From positions 124,001-188,000 of the forward strand of contig CAVPGP010000003.1 in assembly GCA_963704025.1 (NCBI GenBank): DNA of 64,000 nucleotides. Reading direction: 5' to 3'. The notes below the pieces were generated by a model, which was not told the origin of the DNA, searched no databases, and worked only from the letters and a program-made list of their open reading frames with translations. A program made the translations under genes and the position numbers. Each line of letters begins with the position of its first letter. Position 1 is the stretch's first letter. Positions 32,437 to 41,620 of this stretch are shown here, piece after piece. The DNA comes from CAVPGP01 sp963704025 (lineage in GTDB: Bacteria > Actinomycetota > Thermoleophilia > Gaiellales > Gaiellaceae).

Positions 32437-34205
32437 GAGCGGACACCGGCTCGTCCTCTGGCATCTCCATCACGTCGAGCGCAGCCGCGCCCGCGGGCAC
32501 CATCGGGAAGCACTTCTCCTCCGCGGAGACGCGCGCGTCGACGACCGCCGTGCGGCCGGCGTCGAACGCCGCCGCGAGCGCGCCTTCGAGCTCGTCCTCG
32601 CTCTCGACGGTGAAGCCGGCGCAGCCGAATGCCTCGGCGAGCTGGGCGTAGTCGGGCACCTGGTGCGTCAGGTGCGTCTGCGCGAAGCGCTCGTCGTAGA
32701 ACATCTCCTGCCACTGGCGCACCATGCCGAGCCAGCCGTTGTTGACGATCACGACCACGATCGGCAGCCGTTCGAGCGCCGCGGTCGCGAGCTCCTGGCA
32801 CGTCATCTGGAAGCAGCCGTCGCCGTCGACGCAGACGACGGTCGCGTCGGGCCGGGCCGCCTTGACGCCGATCGCGGCGGGGAGCGCCGTAGCCCATCGT
32901 GCCGAGCCCGCCCGACGTGACGAACGAGCGCGGCTTGTCGCAGACGAGGTACTGCATGGCCCACATCTGGTGCTGGCCGACGCCGGTCGTCCAGACGACG
33001 TCCTCCTCGCGCGACGCCGCGAGGTCGCGCAGCGACTCGAGCACCGTCTGCGGCTTCAGCACGCCGTCCTCGCGACGGTACTTGAACGGGAACCGCTCGC
33101 GCCACTCCTCGAGCTGGCGCAGCCAGGGGCTGCGGTCGGGCGCCGTCTGCGCGGAGAGGGCGCGCACCTCCCCGGTGAGCTGCGCGAGCGCCAGCTTCAG
33201 CGGCCCGACGACCGGGATCTCCGCGTGTCGGATCTTCCCCACCTCGGCAGCGTCGACGTCGAAGTGGATCACCTTCGCGCCGGGCGCGAAGGCGGAGACC
33301 TTCCCCGTGACGCGGTCGTCGAAGCGGGAGCCGACGGCGATCACGAGGTCGGCCTTGTTCAGCGCCCAGTTGGCGTACTTCGAGCCGTGCATCCCGGGTG
33401 CGCCGTAGTTGAGCGGATGCGAGTCCGGCAGGCATCCCTTGCCCATCAGCGTCACGACCGCGGGGATCTGGGCCGACTCGACGAGCGCGAGCAGCTCGGC
33501 ACACGCGTCGCCGTTCAGGACGCCGCCGCCGGCATAGACGATCGGCTGCTTCGCCTCGGCGATCGCGCGGGCCGCTTCACGCACCTGGCGCTCGTGCACC
33601 TTGCGCGGCGGCTTCCAGCCGGGGAGGTCGACCTCGTCCGGGTAGGTGAAGTCGAGCTCGGCCTCCTGCACGTCCTTCGCGATGTCGACCAGGACCGGCC
33701 CTTGCCGGCCGGTGCGGGCGACATGGAACGCGGCCTTGAGCACGCCCGGCAGCTCCTCCACGTCCTGGACGAGCCATGAGTGCTTGACGATCGGCATGGT
33801 GATCCCGGTCGCGTCGATCTCCTGGAAGGCGTCGGTGCCGATCAGGCTCGCGCGCACCTGGCCCGTGATGGCGACGAGCGGTGTCGAGTCCATCCAGGCG
33901 TCGGCGATCGGGGTGACGAGGTTCGTGGCGCCCGGCCCCGATGTCGCGATCGCGACGCCCACCTTCCCGGACGCGCGCGCGTAGCCCTCCGCCATGTGCC
34001 CTGCGCCCTGTTCGTGCCGGGCGAGGACGTGGCGGACGCTCGTGCCGCGCGCGATCGCGTCGTACGTCGGCAGGATCGCTCCGCCCGGGATGCCGAAGGC
34101 GACGTCGACGCCTTCGAGCTCGAGGGCGCGGAGCATCGCGTCGGAGCCCAACATCCGGGTGCCCAGATTCCGGCCCGGCTTCCGGGAGCCCTGGCCGCGC
34201 GTCAC
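32429..34205 (-). CDS. ilvB: Acetolactate synthase large subunit, one single-base frameshift
   Basis: IlvB is the ThDP- and FAD-dependent catalytic subunit for valine, leucine and isoleucine synthesis. GTG 34205 overlaps the preceding stop (GTGA). Motifs: FGIPGGAILPTYDAI, the ThDP glutamate in ARHEQGAGHMAEGYARASG, SGPGATNLVTPIADA, and GLGTMGYG. At about 32885 one extra base shifts the frame. The second part resumes at the metal-binding region (FQMTCQELATAA, VIVNNGWLGMVRQWQEMFYD). The corrected product is about 591 aa. All motifs survive, so an assembly error is likely. Confidence 0.9.
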
Positions 34206-35116
34206 AGCAGAGCCCCTTCGAAGTGGTCGTAATCCGTGCGGGACTGCGGCAGGAGCTCGAGCACGGCGTCCGTGAAGCTGCGCGTGCCGCGTCCGGCCGA
34301 CTCCTTCCGCTTCGCGGCGGCTCCGACCGCGCGCTGCAGGGTCCGCGCGGCCGAGCGGCGCTTGAGGCCTTCGGCGAGGAGCAGCGAGGTCGTGAGCAGC
34401 ATCGCCGTCGGATCCGCGACGCCGAACCCGGCCAGCTCCTGGTCGTCGCACGTGCCGGGCGCGAAGACGCCGGGGCCGGTCTCGGGCAGCCACGCGTGCG
34501 CGACCGTCGCGTTCGACCCCGTCATGTGCGCGGCGGCGTCCGCGACCGGGGAGACGAGCTGCGACTCCGTCACGAGCACGTCGATCGCGACGCCCTCCTC
34601 GCGGAGCCGGACGAGCGTCTCCCCGAGCGTCAGCTTCTCGACCTCCATGCCCTCCCAGCGCGCGTGCTCGACGTCGACCTTCCGCTCCCACTCGGACGAC
34701 GACCCGACGGCGACGAGCCTTCCGCGGCGGGATGCGGCGCTCGAGAACGCCCGCGTGATCGCAACCTCGTCGCCCCAGGTGCCGACGCCGCCGAAGACGA
34801 GCAGCTCCGCGTCCGGACGGACGTGCACCCGCGAGACGCGCCAGACCAGGTCGAGGTCGGCCTTGACCCCTTCCAGCGCCGGCTCGTGCGGCGAGGCGAC
34901 GAGGATCGCGTCCGCGTCGCGGTAGGCGGACCGGGTCTCGGCGGGGAGCGCATGCCCGGAGCGGGTGACCGCCTCGCCGGCAAACGGGAGGTGGACGTCG
35001 TCGAGCTCGAGCGAGTGGAGCTTCGACACGCGCGTGAGTGCCCGCGTCGCCTCGGCCATCAGCTCCGGGCCGACTCCGTCGCCGGCGAGACAGGCGACCG
35101 TCTGGGTGCTCCTCAT
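34202..35116 (-). CDS. Divergent isopropylmalate/isocitrate dehydrogenase-family protein with degraded active-site motifs
   Basis: This 304-aa protein has the LeuB fold: ACLAGDGVGPELMAEA at the start and DLDLVWRVSRVHVRPDAELLVFGGV where LeuB has its arginine strand. But the metal/substrate motif TENTFGDILSD reads TESQLVSPVADAA, and the NAD motif EPVHGSAPDIAG reads APGTCDDQELAG, while the following GVADPTAMLL is kept. The genuine LeuB is at 22392. It lies between leuA and ilvB with 4-nt overlaps on both sides, so it is translated with them. It may be a pseudoenzyme, a regulator, or an enzyme with a changed cofactor. Confidence 0.8.
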   Translation of the reverse strand: MRSTQTVACLAGDGVGPELMAEATRALTRVSKLHSLELDDVHLPFAGEAVTRSGHALPAETRSAYRDADAILVASPHEPALEGVKADLDLVWRVSRVHVRPDAELLVFGGVGTWGDEVAITRAFSSAASRRGRLVAVGSSSEWERKVDVEHARWEGMEVEKLTLGETLVRLREEGVAIDVLVTESQLVSPVADAAAHMTGSNATVAHAWLPETGPGVFAPGTCDDQELAGFGVADPTAMLLTTSLLLAEGLKRRSAARTLQRAVGAAAKRKESAGRGTRSFTDAVLELLPQSRTDYDHFEGALL

Positions 35117-36252
35117 GCGCGGACCTCCTCGAAGACCTGGTTGAGCGAGACCGGGTGCCCGCCGTCCGCGAGCTCCTTGAAGCGCGCGAACGCTGTGTTG
35201 ACCGCGTCACGATCGAGGTCGAGCCCCGCATCGCGGCACGCGCGCGCGAATGCGTGGCGGCCCGAGTGCTTGCCGAGCGGCAGCGTCATCGCCTGGCCGA
35301 CCTCCGCCGGGTCGATGATCTGGTACGTCGAGACGTCCTTGATCACTCCGTCCTGGTGGATCCCCGCCTCGTGCGCGAAGGCGTTGGCGCCCACGACGGC
35401 CTTGTTGGGCTGGACGACGTAGCCGGTGACCTGTGAGACGAGCGCGGACGCGGGATGCAGCCACCGTGTGTCGATGCCGGTCTCGACGCCGAACGCGTCC
35501 GAGCGGACGCGCAGCGCCATCACGACCTCCTCGAGGGCCGCGTTGCCGGCGCGCTCGCCGAGACCGTTGATGGTGCACTCGACCTGCGTGGCGCCGGCTG
35601 CGATCCCGGCGAGCGAGTTCGCGACCGCCAGCCCGAGGTCGTCGTGGCAGTGGACGGAGAGCTCGACGTCGTCGAGCTCGGGGCAGAGCACGCGAATCTC
35701 CCGCAGCATCGCGGCGAGCTGGTCGGGCACCGTCCAGCCGACGGTGTCCGGCAGGTTGATCACCGTGGCGCCCGCCCGGATGGCCGTGCGGCAGACCTCG
35801 GCCAGGAAGTCGGGCTCGGAGCGGGTCGCGTCCTCGGCCGAGAACTCGACCTCGTCGGCGCGCTCTCGGCCGTACGAGACCGCCCAGTCGACCCGCTCGA
35901 GCACCTCGTCCGGCGTCATCGCGAGCTTGCGCTCCATGTGCAGCGGGCTGGTCGCGAGAAAGATGTGCAGCCGTGACCGCGAGGCGTCGCGGAGCGCCTC
36001 GACGCTCGCGTCGATGTCCTCCTGGGTCGTCCGGCAGAGCGAGGCGACGGTGACGCCCTCGACCGCCCCGGAGACCGCGGCCACGCCGGCGAAGTCACCC
36101 GGAGACGATGCGGCGAAACCGGCCTCGATCACGTCGACGCCGAGCCGCTCGAGCGTGCGGGCAACCTCGGCCTTCTCGTCCGGCCGGAGCGCGATGCCCG
36201 GCGACTGCTCGCCGTCCCTCAGCGTCGTATCGAAGATCTTGATCCTGCGCAC
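35113..36252 (-). CDS. leuA: 2-Isopropylmalate synthase lacking the C-terminal regulatory domain
   Basis: LeuA condenses 2-oxoisovalerate with acetyl-CoA. GTG 36252 has GAAGGAG upstream and gives 379 aa. The TIM barrel is complete: FDTTLRDGEQSPGIAL, VEFSAEDATRSEPDFL, NLPDTVGWTVP, VHCHDDLGLAVANSLAG with the metal histidines, and TINGLGERAGNAALEEV. Standard LeuA has about 510 residues, with a leucine-binding C-terminal domain. Here the protein ends after the linker (HPVSLNQVFEEVRA), so feedback inhibition is probably absent. Homocitrate synthases have a similar length, but the operon context supports leucine. Control may rest on the leader peptide upstream. Confidence 0.88.
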   Translation of the reverse strand: MRRIKIFDTTLRDGEQSPGIALRPDEKAEVARTLERLGVDVIEAGFAASSPGDFAGVAAVSGAVEGVTVASLCRTTQEDIDASVEALRDASRSRLHIFLATSPLHMERKLAMTPDEVLERVDWAVSYGRERADEVEFSAEDATRSEPDFLAEVCRTAIRAGATVINLPDTVGWTVPDQLAAMLREIRVLCPELDDVELSVHCHDDLGLAVANSLAGIAAGATQVECTINGLGERAGNAALEEVVMALRVRSDAFGVETGIDTRWLHPASALVSQVTGYVVQPNKAVVGANAFAHEAGIHQDGVIKDVSTYQIIDPAEVGQAMTLPLGKHSGRHAFARACRDAGLDLDRDAVNTAFARFKELADGGHPVSLNQVFEEVRA

Positions 36253-36348
36253 TCGTAGCTCCTTCGTCGTCGGCGCCCACGTGTCCGGGACGCACTACTT
36301 CTGTCAGTGACGTCGGTGTGTGCGGCGTCTCGGCCGCGTGAGTGCACG

Positions 36349-36366
36349 CTCCCCCTAGAGGGGGAG
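36349..36366 (-). promoter_or_regulatory. Hairpin over the stop codon of the branched-chain leader peptide
   Basis: CTCCCCC-TCTA-GGGGGAG on the minus strand, a perfect 7-bp stem. The TAG stop of the leader peptide spans the loop and 3' arm. A ribosome stalled on the Leu/Val/Ile codons just before it would change its folding. Confidence 0.6.
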
Positions 36367-36447
36367 AATGGCGATGACGAGGACGAGCCGGCCGCTCGAG
36401 AGCGACGACGCGGGTGTGAATGCACGCGTGTAGGCCGGAGACCTCAT
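36355..36447 (-). CDS. Branched-chain amino acid leader peptide (30 aa) of the leuA operon
   Basis: An ATG at 36447 opens 30 codons ending LVLVIAILPL then TAG: eight of the last ten residues are Leu, Val or Ile. These are the three products of the operon that follows. This is the classical layout of transcription or translation attenuation, in which ribosomes pause at these codons when charged tRNA is scarce. It starts 8 nt after a strong -10 box, so it is nearly leaderless, with GAGG just upstream. The leuA start is 102 nt beyond its stop. I see no U-rich terminator, so the downstream mechanism is open. Confidence 0.78.
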   Translation of the reverse strand: MRSPAYTRAFTPASSLSSGRLVLVIAILPL

Positions 36448-36455
36448 CTGGCCTC

Positions 36456-36484
36456 ACTATGCATGCGGACCTGTGCGCTGTCAA
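36456..36484 (-). promoter_or_regulatory. Predicted promoter of the leuA-ilvD operon
   Basis: On the minus strand TTGACA (36484-36479), a 17-nt spacer and CATAGT (36461-36456). The predicted start falls within a few nt of the leader-peptide ATG (36447). A 15-bp palindrome CTTCAGATCTTGAAG (36486-36500) lies directly upstream of the -35. Confidence 0.7.
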
Positions 36485-36520
36485 GCTTCAGATCTTGAAG
36501 TGAGGCTCGAGAGTGAGAGC

Positions 36521-36549
36521 GAGGGCGCGGAGCCCCGCTCCGCGCCCTC
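36521..36549 (-). terminator. Hairpin downstream of the HxlR regulator gene
   Basis: A perfect 12-bp stem (GAGGGCGCGGAG/CTCCGCGCCCTC) with a 5-nt loop, 25 bp past the stop of the HxlR gene and upstream of the leuA promoter. No T-tract. Confidence 0.6.
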
Positions 36550-36574
36550 GGAAGTTCCCCTTCGCCCTGTTGCT

Positions 36575-36943
36575 CTAGCGCCTGGCGGTCGCGGTTGCGC
36601 GCGCGACGGACTCGGTGACGAGCCACGAGCGCCCGAACCTGCGCATCGCGCTGATGATCGGGAGCAGAGCCCGACCCTTGTCGGTCAACTCGTACTCGAC
36701 GCGAGGGGGAGACTCCGGATAGCTCCTCCGGGTCAGGATCCCCTCCTGCTCCAGCATGTGCAGCCGCTCGGAGAGCGTCCGGGGACTGATGCCGGGGCAG
36801 GCGTGCTCGAGCTGCATGAACCGCCGCGGGCCCTCGGAGAGGTCGTGGACGATCAACGGTGTCCACTTGGAGGCGATCACCTCCGCCGTCGCGGCGACGG
36901 CGCAATTCGAGCCGTGCACGTCGTTCATCGTTCGCTTCTTCAT
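36575..36943 (-). CDS. HxlR-family winged-helix transcriptional regulator
   Basis: This is a small MarR-like DNA-binding protein of 122 aa. It has a conserved N-terminal cysteine (GSNCAVAATAEVIASKWTPLIVHDL), the recognition helix in CPGISPRTLSERLHMLEQEGILTRRSYPESPPRVEYELT, and a C-terminal dimer helix. HxlR proteins often sense aldehydes, quinones or redox state through that cysteine. An earlier ATG exists at 36952, but TAGAAT (-10) overlaps it and ends 7 nt before ATG 36943, so I take the latter as a leaderless start. It is upstream of the leuA operon on the same strand but separated by a terminator and promoter. Its target is unknown. Confidence 0.85.
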   Translation of the reverse strand: MKKRTMNDVHGSNCAVAATAEVIASKWTPLIVHDLSEGPRRFMQLEHACPGISPRTLSERLHMLEQEGILTRRSYPESPPRVEYELTDKGRALLPIISAMRRFGRSWLVTESVARATATARR

Positions 36944-36950
36944 GCGGCCC

Positions 36951-36956
36951 ATTCTA
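36951..36956 (-). promoter_or_regulatory. Leaderless -10 box that decides the HxlR start
   Basis: TAGAAT on the minus strand ends 7 nt before ATG 36943 and overlaps the alternative ATG 36952, which it thereby excludes. The -35 is weak. Confidence 0.5.
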
Positions 36957-37038
36957 CTGGGCTCGGACCGACGTTGCTATCCGAAAAATAGTGATCTCCT
37001 TGCCGTCCGGAGCCGCGCGTACTATCCTTTTTGAAGCG

Positions 37039-37125
37039 ATGCGGCAGACACCGAGCCTCAGCACGATCATTGCCATCTCGTTCGTGGCCGGCGTCGCTGT
37101 CGCGTTCGCCAAGCCCGCCCGCTAG
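37039..37125 (+). CDS. 28-aa hydrophobic mini-ORF upstream of gltB (putative leader peptide)
   Basis: An ATG at 37039 opens 28 codons with a hydrophobic core (IIAISFVAGVAVAFA) and a basic end (KPAR). A TACTAT box lies at 37020-37025. The TAG stop lies in the 5' arm of a 12-bp hairpin before gltB, as with the mini-ORF before the gene at 10740. It could be a leader peptide or a tiny membrane protein. I know of no family. Confidence 0.45.
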   Translation: MRQTPSLSTIIAISFVAGVAVAFAKPAR

Positions 37126-37174
37126 CCGGCGATCTCTTCCCCGCCCCGCCGGCTAGCGAGAAAGAGACGGCGGG
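37120..37174 (+). promoter_or_regulatory. Structured gltB leader: 12-bp hairpin with pseudoknot or alternative pairing
   Basis: CGCTAGCCGGCG (37120-37131) pairs perfectly with CGCCGGCTAGCG (37147-37158). In the loop CCCGCC (37140-37145) can pair with GGCGGG (37169-37174). Alternatively 37145-37151 pairs with 37168-37174 and breaks the first stem. The core CTAGCCG/CGGCTAG is the same as at 10688-10717. Confidence 0.5.
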
Positions 37175-37196
37175 CCCTTTCGACGGAAGGTAGTTC

Positions 37197-40100
37197 TTGA
37201 CGCAGCGCGCCATGCTGGACGGCCCGGGGCTCTACGACCCATCCCGGCACCTCGACTCTTGCGGAATCGGCTTCGTCGCCGATGCGGGGGGAAGCGCCTC
37301 GCGCGCGCTCATGGAGCTCGTGCTCGAGGCGCTGCGCCGCGTGCGCCACCGGGGCGCGACGGTCGCGGACGGCCGGACCGGCGACGGCGCCGGGATCCTC
37401 GTGCCGATCCCAGGCTTCCTGCTCGACGGGGCCGACGGCCTGGCGATGATCTTCTCGCGCGGCCCGGCGGATCGTGCGCTCGTCGAGGAGGGGTGCGCCG
37501 CGGAGGGGATCGGCGTCGCAGGCTGGCGGGGCGTGCCCGTCGACCTCGGCCAGCTCGGAGCGCATGCACGGAGCTCGGCTCCGGTGATCGAGCAGGCCCT
37601 GCTCGTCCGCCCACCCCGGCTGGACGACGACGGGGCGGAAGCGCGCGCCTTCAGGGCCCGCAAGCACGTCGAGGCTGCCGGTGGCCCCTATGTCGCCTCG
37701 CTCTCCTTCCGCACGGTCACCTACAAGGCGCTGTGCGCGGCAGACCACCTTGCCGGGTTCTACGACGACCTCCGCGATCCGCGCTTCGCCGCCGCGTTCG
37801 GGATCTTCCATCAGCGCTTCTCGACCAACACCGAGCCGTCGTGGGAGCGCGCGCAGCCGTTTCGGCTTCTCTGCCACAACGGCGAGATCAACACGATCGA
37901 GGGGAACGTCAACTGGATGGGCGCCCGCGAGGGAAACCTCGGCGACGCAGACGATCCACTCCTTCATCCGGTCATCGACGCCGAGGGCTCGGACTCGGCG
38001 ATGCTCGACAACGTCCTCGAGCTGCTCGTCCGAGGCGGCCGCGACGTCCGGCACGCGACCACCATGCTCGTCCCGCCTGCCTGGCAGGGCGACGCCGAGC
38101 TCTCCCGCGAGGTACGGGACTTCTACCGCTACCACGCCGGCCTCGTGGAGCCGTGGGACGGGCCCGCCGCCCTCGTCTTCACCGACGGCCGCTCCGTCGG
38201 CGCGTCGCTCGACCGGAACGGCCTGCGCCCGCTGCGGCTCGCCGTCGCCGAGGACGGTTTGATCGTCTGCTCCTCCGAGGCGGGGGTGGTCGATCTCGAG
38301 GGCCTGGGCACCGTCTGGCGCACGAAGCTCGGGCCGGGGCAGATCGTCGCCTTCGCGCCGGACCGTGGGCTGGAGCTCGATTCGGAGATCAAGACGCGGC
38401 TGGCCGGCCGAAGGCCGTACGGCCAGTGGCTCGCCGACAACCGCATCCGACTCGACCCGGGCGAGCCCTCCGGCGCTCCCGGGGAGGATCTCACCGCCCG
38501 GCACCTGCTCTTCGGCTGGACGCGCGAGGACCTGCTTTCGATCGTCAGGCCGACCGCCTCCCACGCGCACGAGCCGACGTCCTCGATGGGCGACGACGCA
38601 GCGATCCCTCCCCTTGCCGAGCGTCGCCGCCCGCTCTTCGGCTACTTCCGGCAGCGCTTCGCGCAGGTGACGAACCCGCCGATCGATCACCTGCGCGAGC
38701 GCGCGTTCATGTCGCTCGAGACGCTGCTCGGCGCGCGCTCGTCGTTGCTCGAGGAGAGCGAGGAAGGCGCCTTCGGCTGGGAGCTCGACAGCTTCCTCGT
38801 CTATCCGTCCGCGCTCGACGAGCTGCCGCTCGTGCGGCTCGACGCCACCTTCGGCGCGGACGAGACGCTGCGTGAGGCCTGTGAGCGCCTCGCCGGGGAG
38901 GCCGCCGACGCCGCCCACGAGGGCGCGCTGATCCTGGTCACCGACGCCGCCGCCGGCGCCGGCCGCGCGCCGATCCCGATCCTGCTCGCGACCGGCTTCG
39001 TCCACCACGACCTCGTCGCACGCAGGGCTCCGCTCGAGAGCCACCCTCGTGGTCGAGAGCGACGAGCCCCGCGACTCCCACCACGTCGGCGACGCTGCTC
39101 GGCTACGGCGCCGAGGCGATCTGCCCGCGGCTGGCCTTCGAGACGGTGGCGGCGCTGGCCGCGAACGACAAGCTCGGCGGCGACCGCCCTTCGCCCGACG
39201 AGGCGCAGGAGCGCCTGCGTGCTGCGCTCGAGGACGGCGTGCTCAAGGTGCTGTCGAAGATGGGCATCTCCGACATCGCGAGCTACTGCGGGGCGCAGAT
39301 CTTCGAGGCGATCGGACTCGGCCCGGAGCTCGTCGAGACCGCGTTCCGCGGCACGCACTCCGCGATCGGCGGCATCGGCTTCGGCGAGCTGGAGGACGAC
39401 GCGCGCGAGCGCGCCGCGAACGATGCGCCGGAAGCTCGACCACCCCGGCTACCTCAAGTTCCGCAAGGGCGGCGAGCCGCATGCGACGGACACCGACGTC
39501 GTCGCCGCGGCGCACGCGCTGCGCAAGGCGGTGAACGGCGGCGGTCGCCGAGCTGTACGAGCGGTTCGCGGCGCTCGTGAACGGGCGCCGACCCGCTCGA
39601 GCTCCGCGACCTGCTCGAGCCCGTGAACGCGCCGAGCCGGTCCCGCTCGACGAGGTCGAGCCCGCGCTCGAGATCGTCCGCCGCTTCTCCAGCGGGGCGA
39701 TGTCGCACGGCTCGCTCTCCGCGGAGGCGCACGAGACGGTCGCGATCGCGTTCAACCGGCTGCGCGCCCGCTCGAACTCCGGCGAGGGCGGCGAGGATCC
39801 GGCCCGCTTCGGCACCGAGCGGAACTCGGCGATCAAGCAGGTCGCCTCCGGGCCGCTTCGGCGTCTCGCCGGCGTACGCCGCCGTCGCCGAGGAGCTCCA
39901 GATCAAGATCGCGCAGGGCTCGAAGCCGGGCGAGGGCGGGCAGCTGCCCGGCCACAAGGTGACCGAGGAGATCGCCCGTCTCCGGCACACGCAGCCGGGA
40001 GTGCCGCTGATCTCGCCGCCGCCGCACCACGACATCTACTCGATCGAGGACCTCGCGCAGCTGATCTTCGACCTGCGGCGCGTCAACCCGGACGCCGCCG

Positions 40101-41595
40101 TCTCGGTGAAGCTCGTCTCCGAGGCCGGCGTCGGGCATCGTCGCCGCCGGCGTCGTCAAGGCGCTCGCCGACGTCGTGCACGTCGCCGGCGCCGACGGCG
40201 GCACCGGCGCGAGCCCGCTCTCGTCGATCAAGAACGCCGGCGCGCCGTGGGAGCTCGGGCTCGCCGAGACGCAGCAGGCGCTCGTCTCGACCGGGCTGCG
40301 CGGTCGCGTGCGGCTGCGCGCCGACGGCGGCTTCAAGACCGGTCGCGACGTGCTCGTCGCGGCGCTGCTCGGCGCCGACGAGGTCAGCTTCGGCACGGCG
40401 CTGCTGCTCGCCGAGGGCTGCCTGATGGTGCGCTCGTGCCACGTCGACACCTGCCCGGTCGGGATCGCGACGCAGCGGCCCGAGCTGCGCGCGAAGTTCG
40501 ACGCGCACGCCCGAGCAGGTCGAGTCGTACCTGCTCTACGTGGCGGAGGAGGTGCGGCGGCACCTCGCTGCGCTCGGACTGCGCACGTTCGCCGAGGCGA
40601 TCGGCCGCACCGACCTGCTGCGTCCGCGCGACACGGGCGACGACGCGCCACGCGCGGCTCGACCTCTCGCCGCTCCTCGCCCGCTTCGACGGCGTGCGCG
40701 CGTACGCGGGCGAGCCGGTGCCGGCCGCGGCGGGCGGCGAGCTCGACGACCGGCTCGCAGCCGACGCGGCGGCCGCGCTCGAGAGCACCGCCATCGTCGA
40801 GCACGCCTACGAGATCGTGAACTCGGACCGCACGGTCGGCGCCCGGCTCGGCGGCCTGATCGGGGCGCGCTACGGCGCCGGCGACCCCGCCGGGCCGCGT
40901 CCGGGCACGCTTCACGCGGCACCGCCGGGCAGAGCTTCGGGGCGTTTCTCGCCGCGGGCGTCGAGCTCGACCTCGAGGGCGAGGCGAACGACTACGTCGG
41001 CAAGAGCATGAGCGGCGGCCGCATCGCCGTTGCACCGCCGCCCGGCGACGGCGGCCGAGCCCTGCCTCGTCGGGAACACGGCCCTCTACGGCGCGACCGG
41101 CGGCGAGCTCTACTGCGCCGGCCGCGCCGGCGAGCGCTTCGCCGTCCGGAACTCCGGCGCCGTGGCGGTGGTCGAGGGCGTCGGCGACCACGGCTGCGAG
41201 TACATGACGAACGGCACGGTCGTCGTTCTCGGCTCGGTCGGTCGCAACTTCGCGGCCGGGATGACCGGCGGGCGTGCGTTCGTCCACGACCCGGAGGCGC
41301 TGCTGGACATGCGCCTGAACGGCGAGCTCGTCGGCGTCGGCACCGGTGAGCGGCGCCGACGGCGGTCGCGCTGCGCGTCGCTCGTCGAGCTGCACGTGCG
41401 CCACACCGGCTCGCTCCGGGCCGCCGAGCTGCTCCGCGACTGGGACGCGGCGCTCGCCTCGTTCGCGGTCGTGACGCCGCGCTTCGACGTCGCCCGGCTC
41501 GAGAGCGCGCACGAGGGCACCGAGGGCGAGGTCGCAGGATCGGGGCGGAGCCGGTCGCCGAGACGGTGGCAGAGCCGGTCCGCGCGCGCTCGTAG
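37197..41595 (+). pseudogene. gltB: Glutamate synthase large subunit, broken by many single-base frameshifts (probable assembly errors)
   Basis: GltB transfers the glutamine amide to 2-oxoglutarate. TTG 37197 opens a clean frame of about 610 residues: a 21-aa propeptide, the N-terminal nucleophile in DSCGIGFVAD, and the glutaminase domain with FSTNTEPSWERAQPFRLLCHNGEINTIEGN. From about 39024 the frame slips at least ten times, yet the central domain, the FMN domain (FGVSPAYAAVAEELQIKIAQGSKPGEGGQLPGHKV), the cluster motif CHVDTCPVG and the C-terminal beta-helix (NGTVVVLGSVGRNFAAGMTGG) all appear in order. The total, about 1466 codons, is normal. Those checked are mostly one extra base. gltD is not adjacent. 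Confidence 0.88.
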
Positions 41596-41620
41596 GGACG
41601 CCGGGCGGCGCGAGCGGCGC

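Noticed and set aside
36486..36500. Palindrome upstream of the leuA promoter as a regulator site
   Set aside because: CTTCAGATCTTGAAG is a suggestive 15-bp palindrome beside the -35, but it is a single copy with no known motif match, so I did not list it as a separate site.
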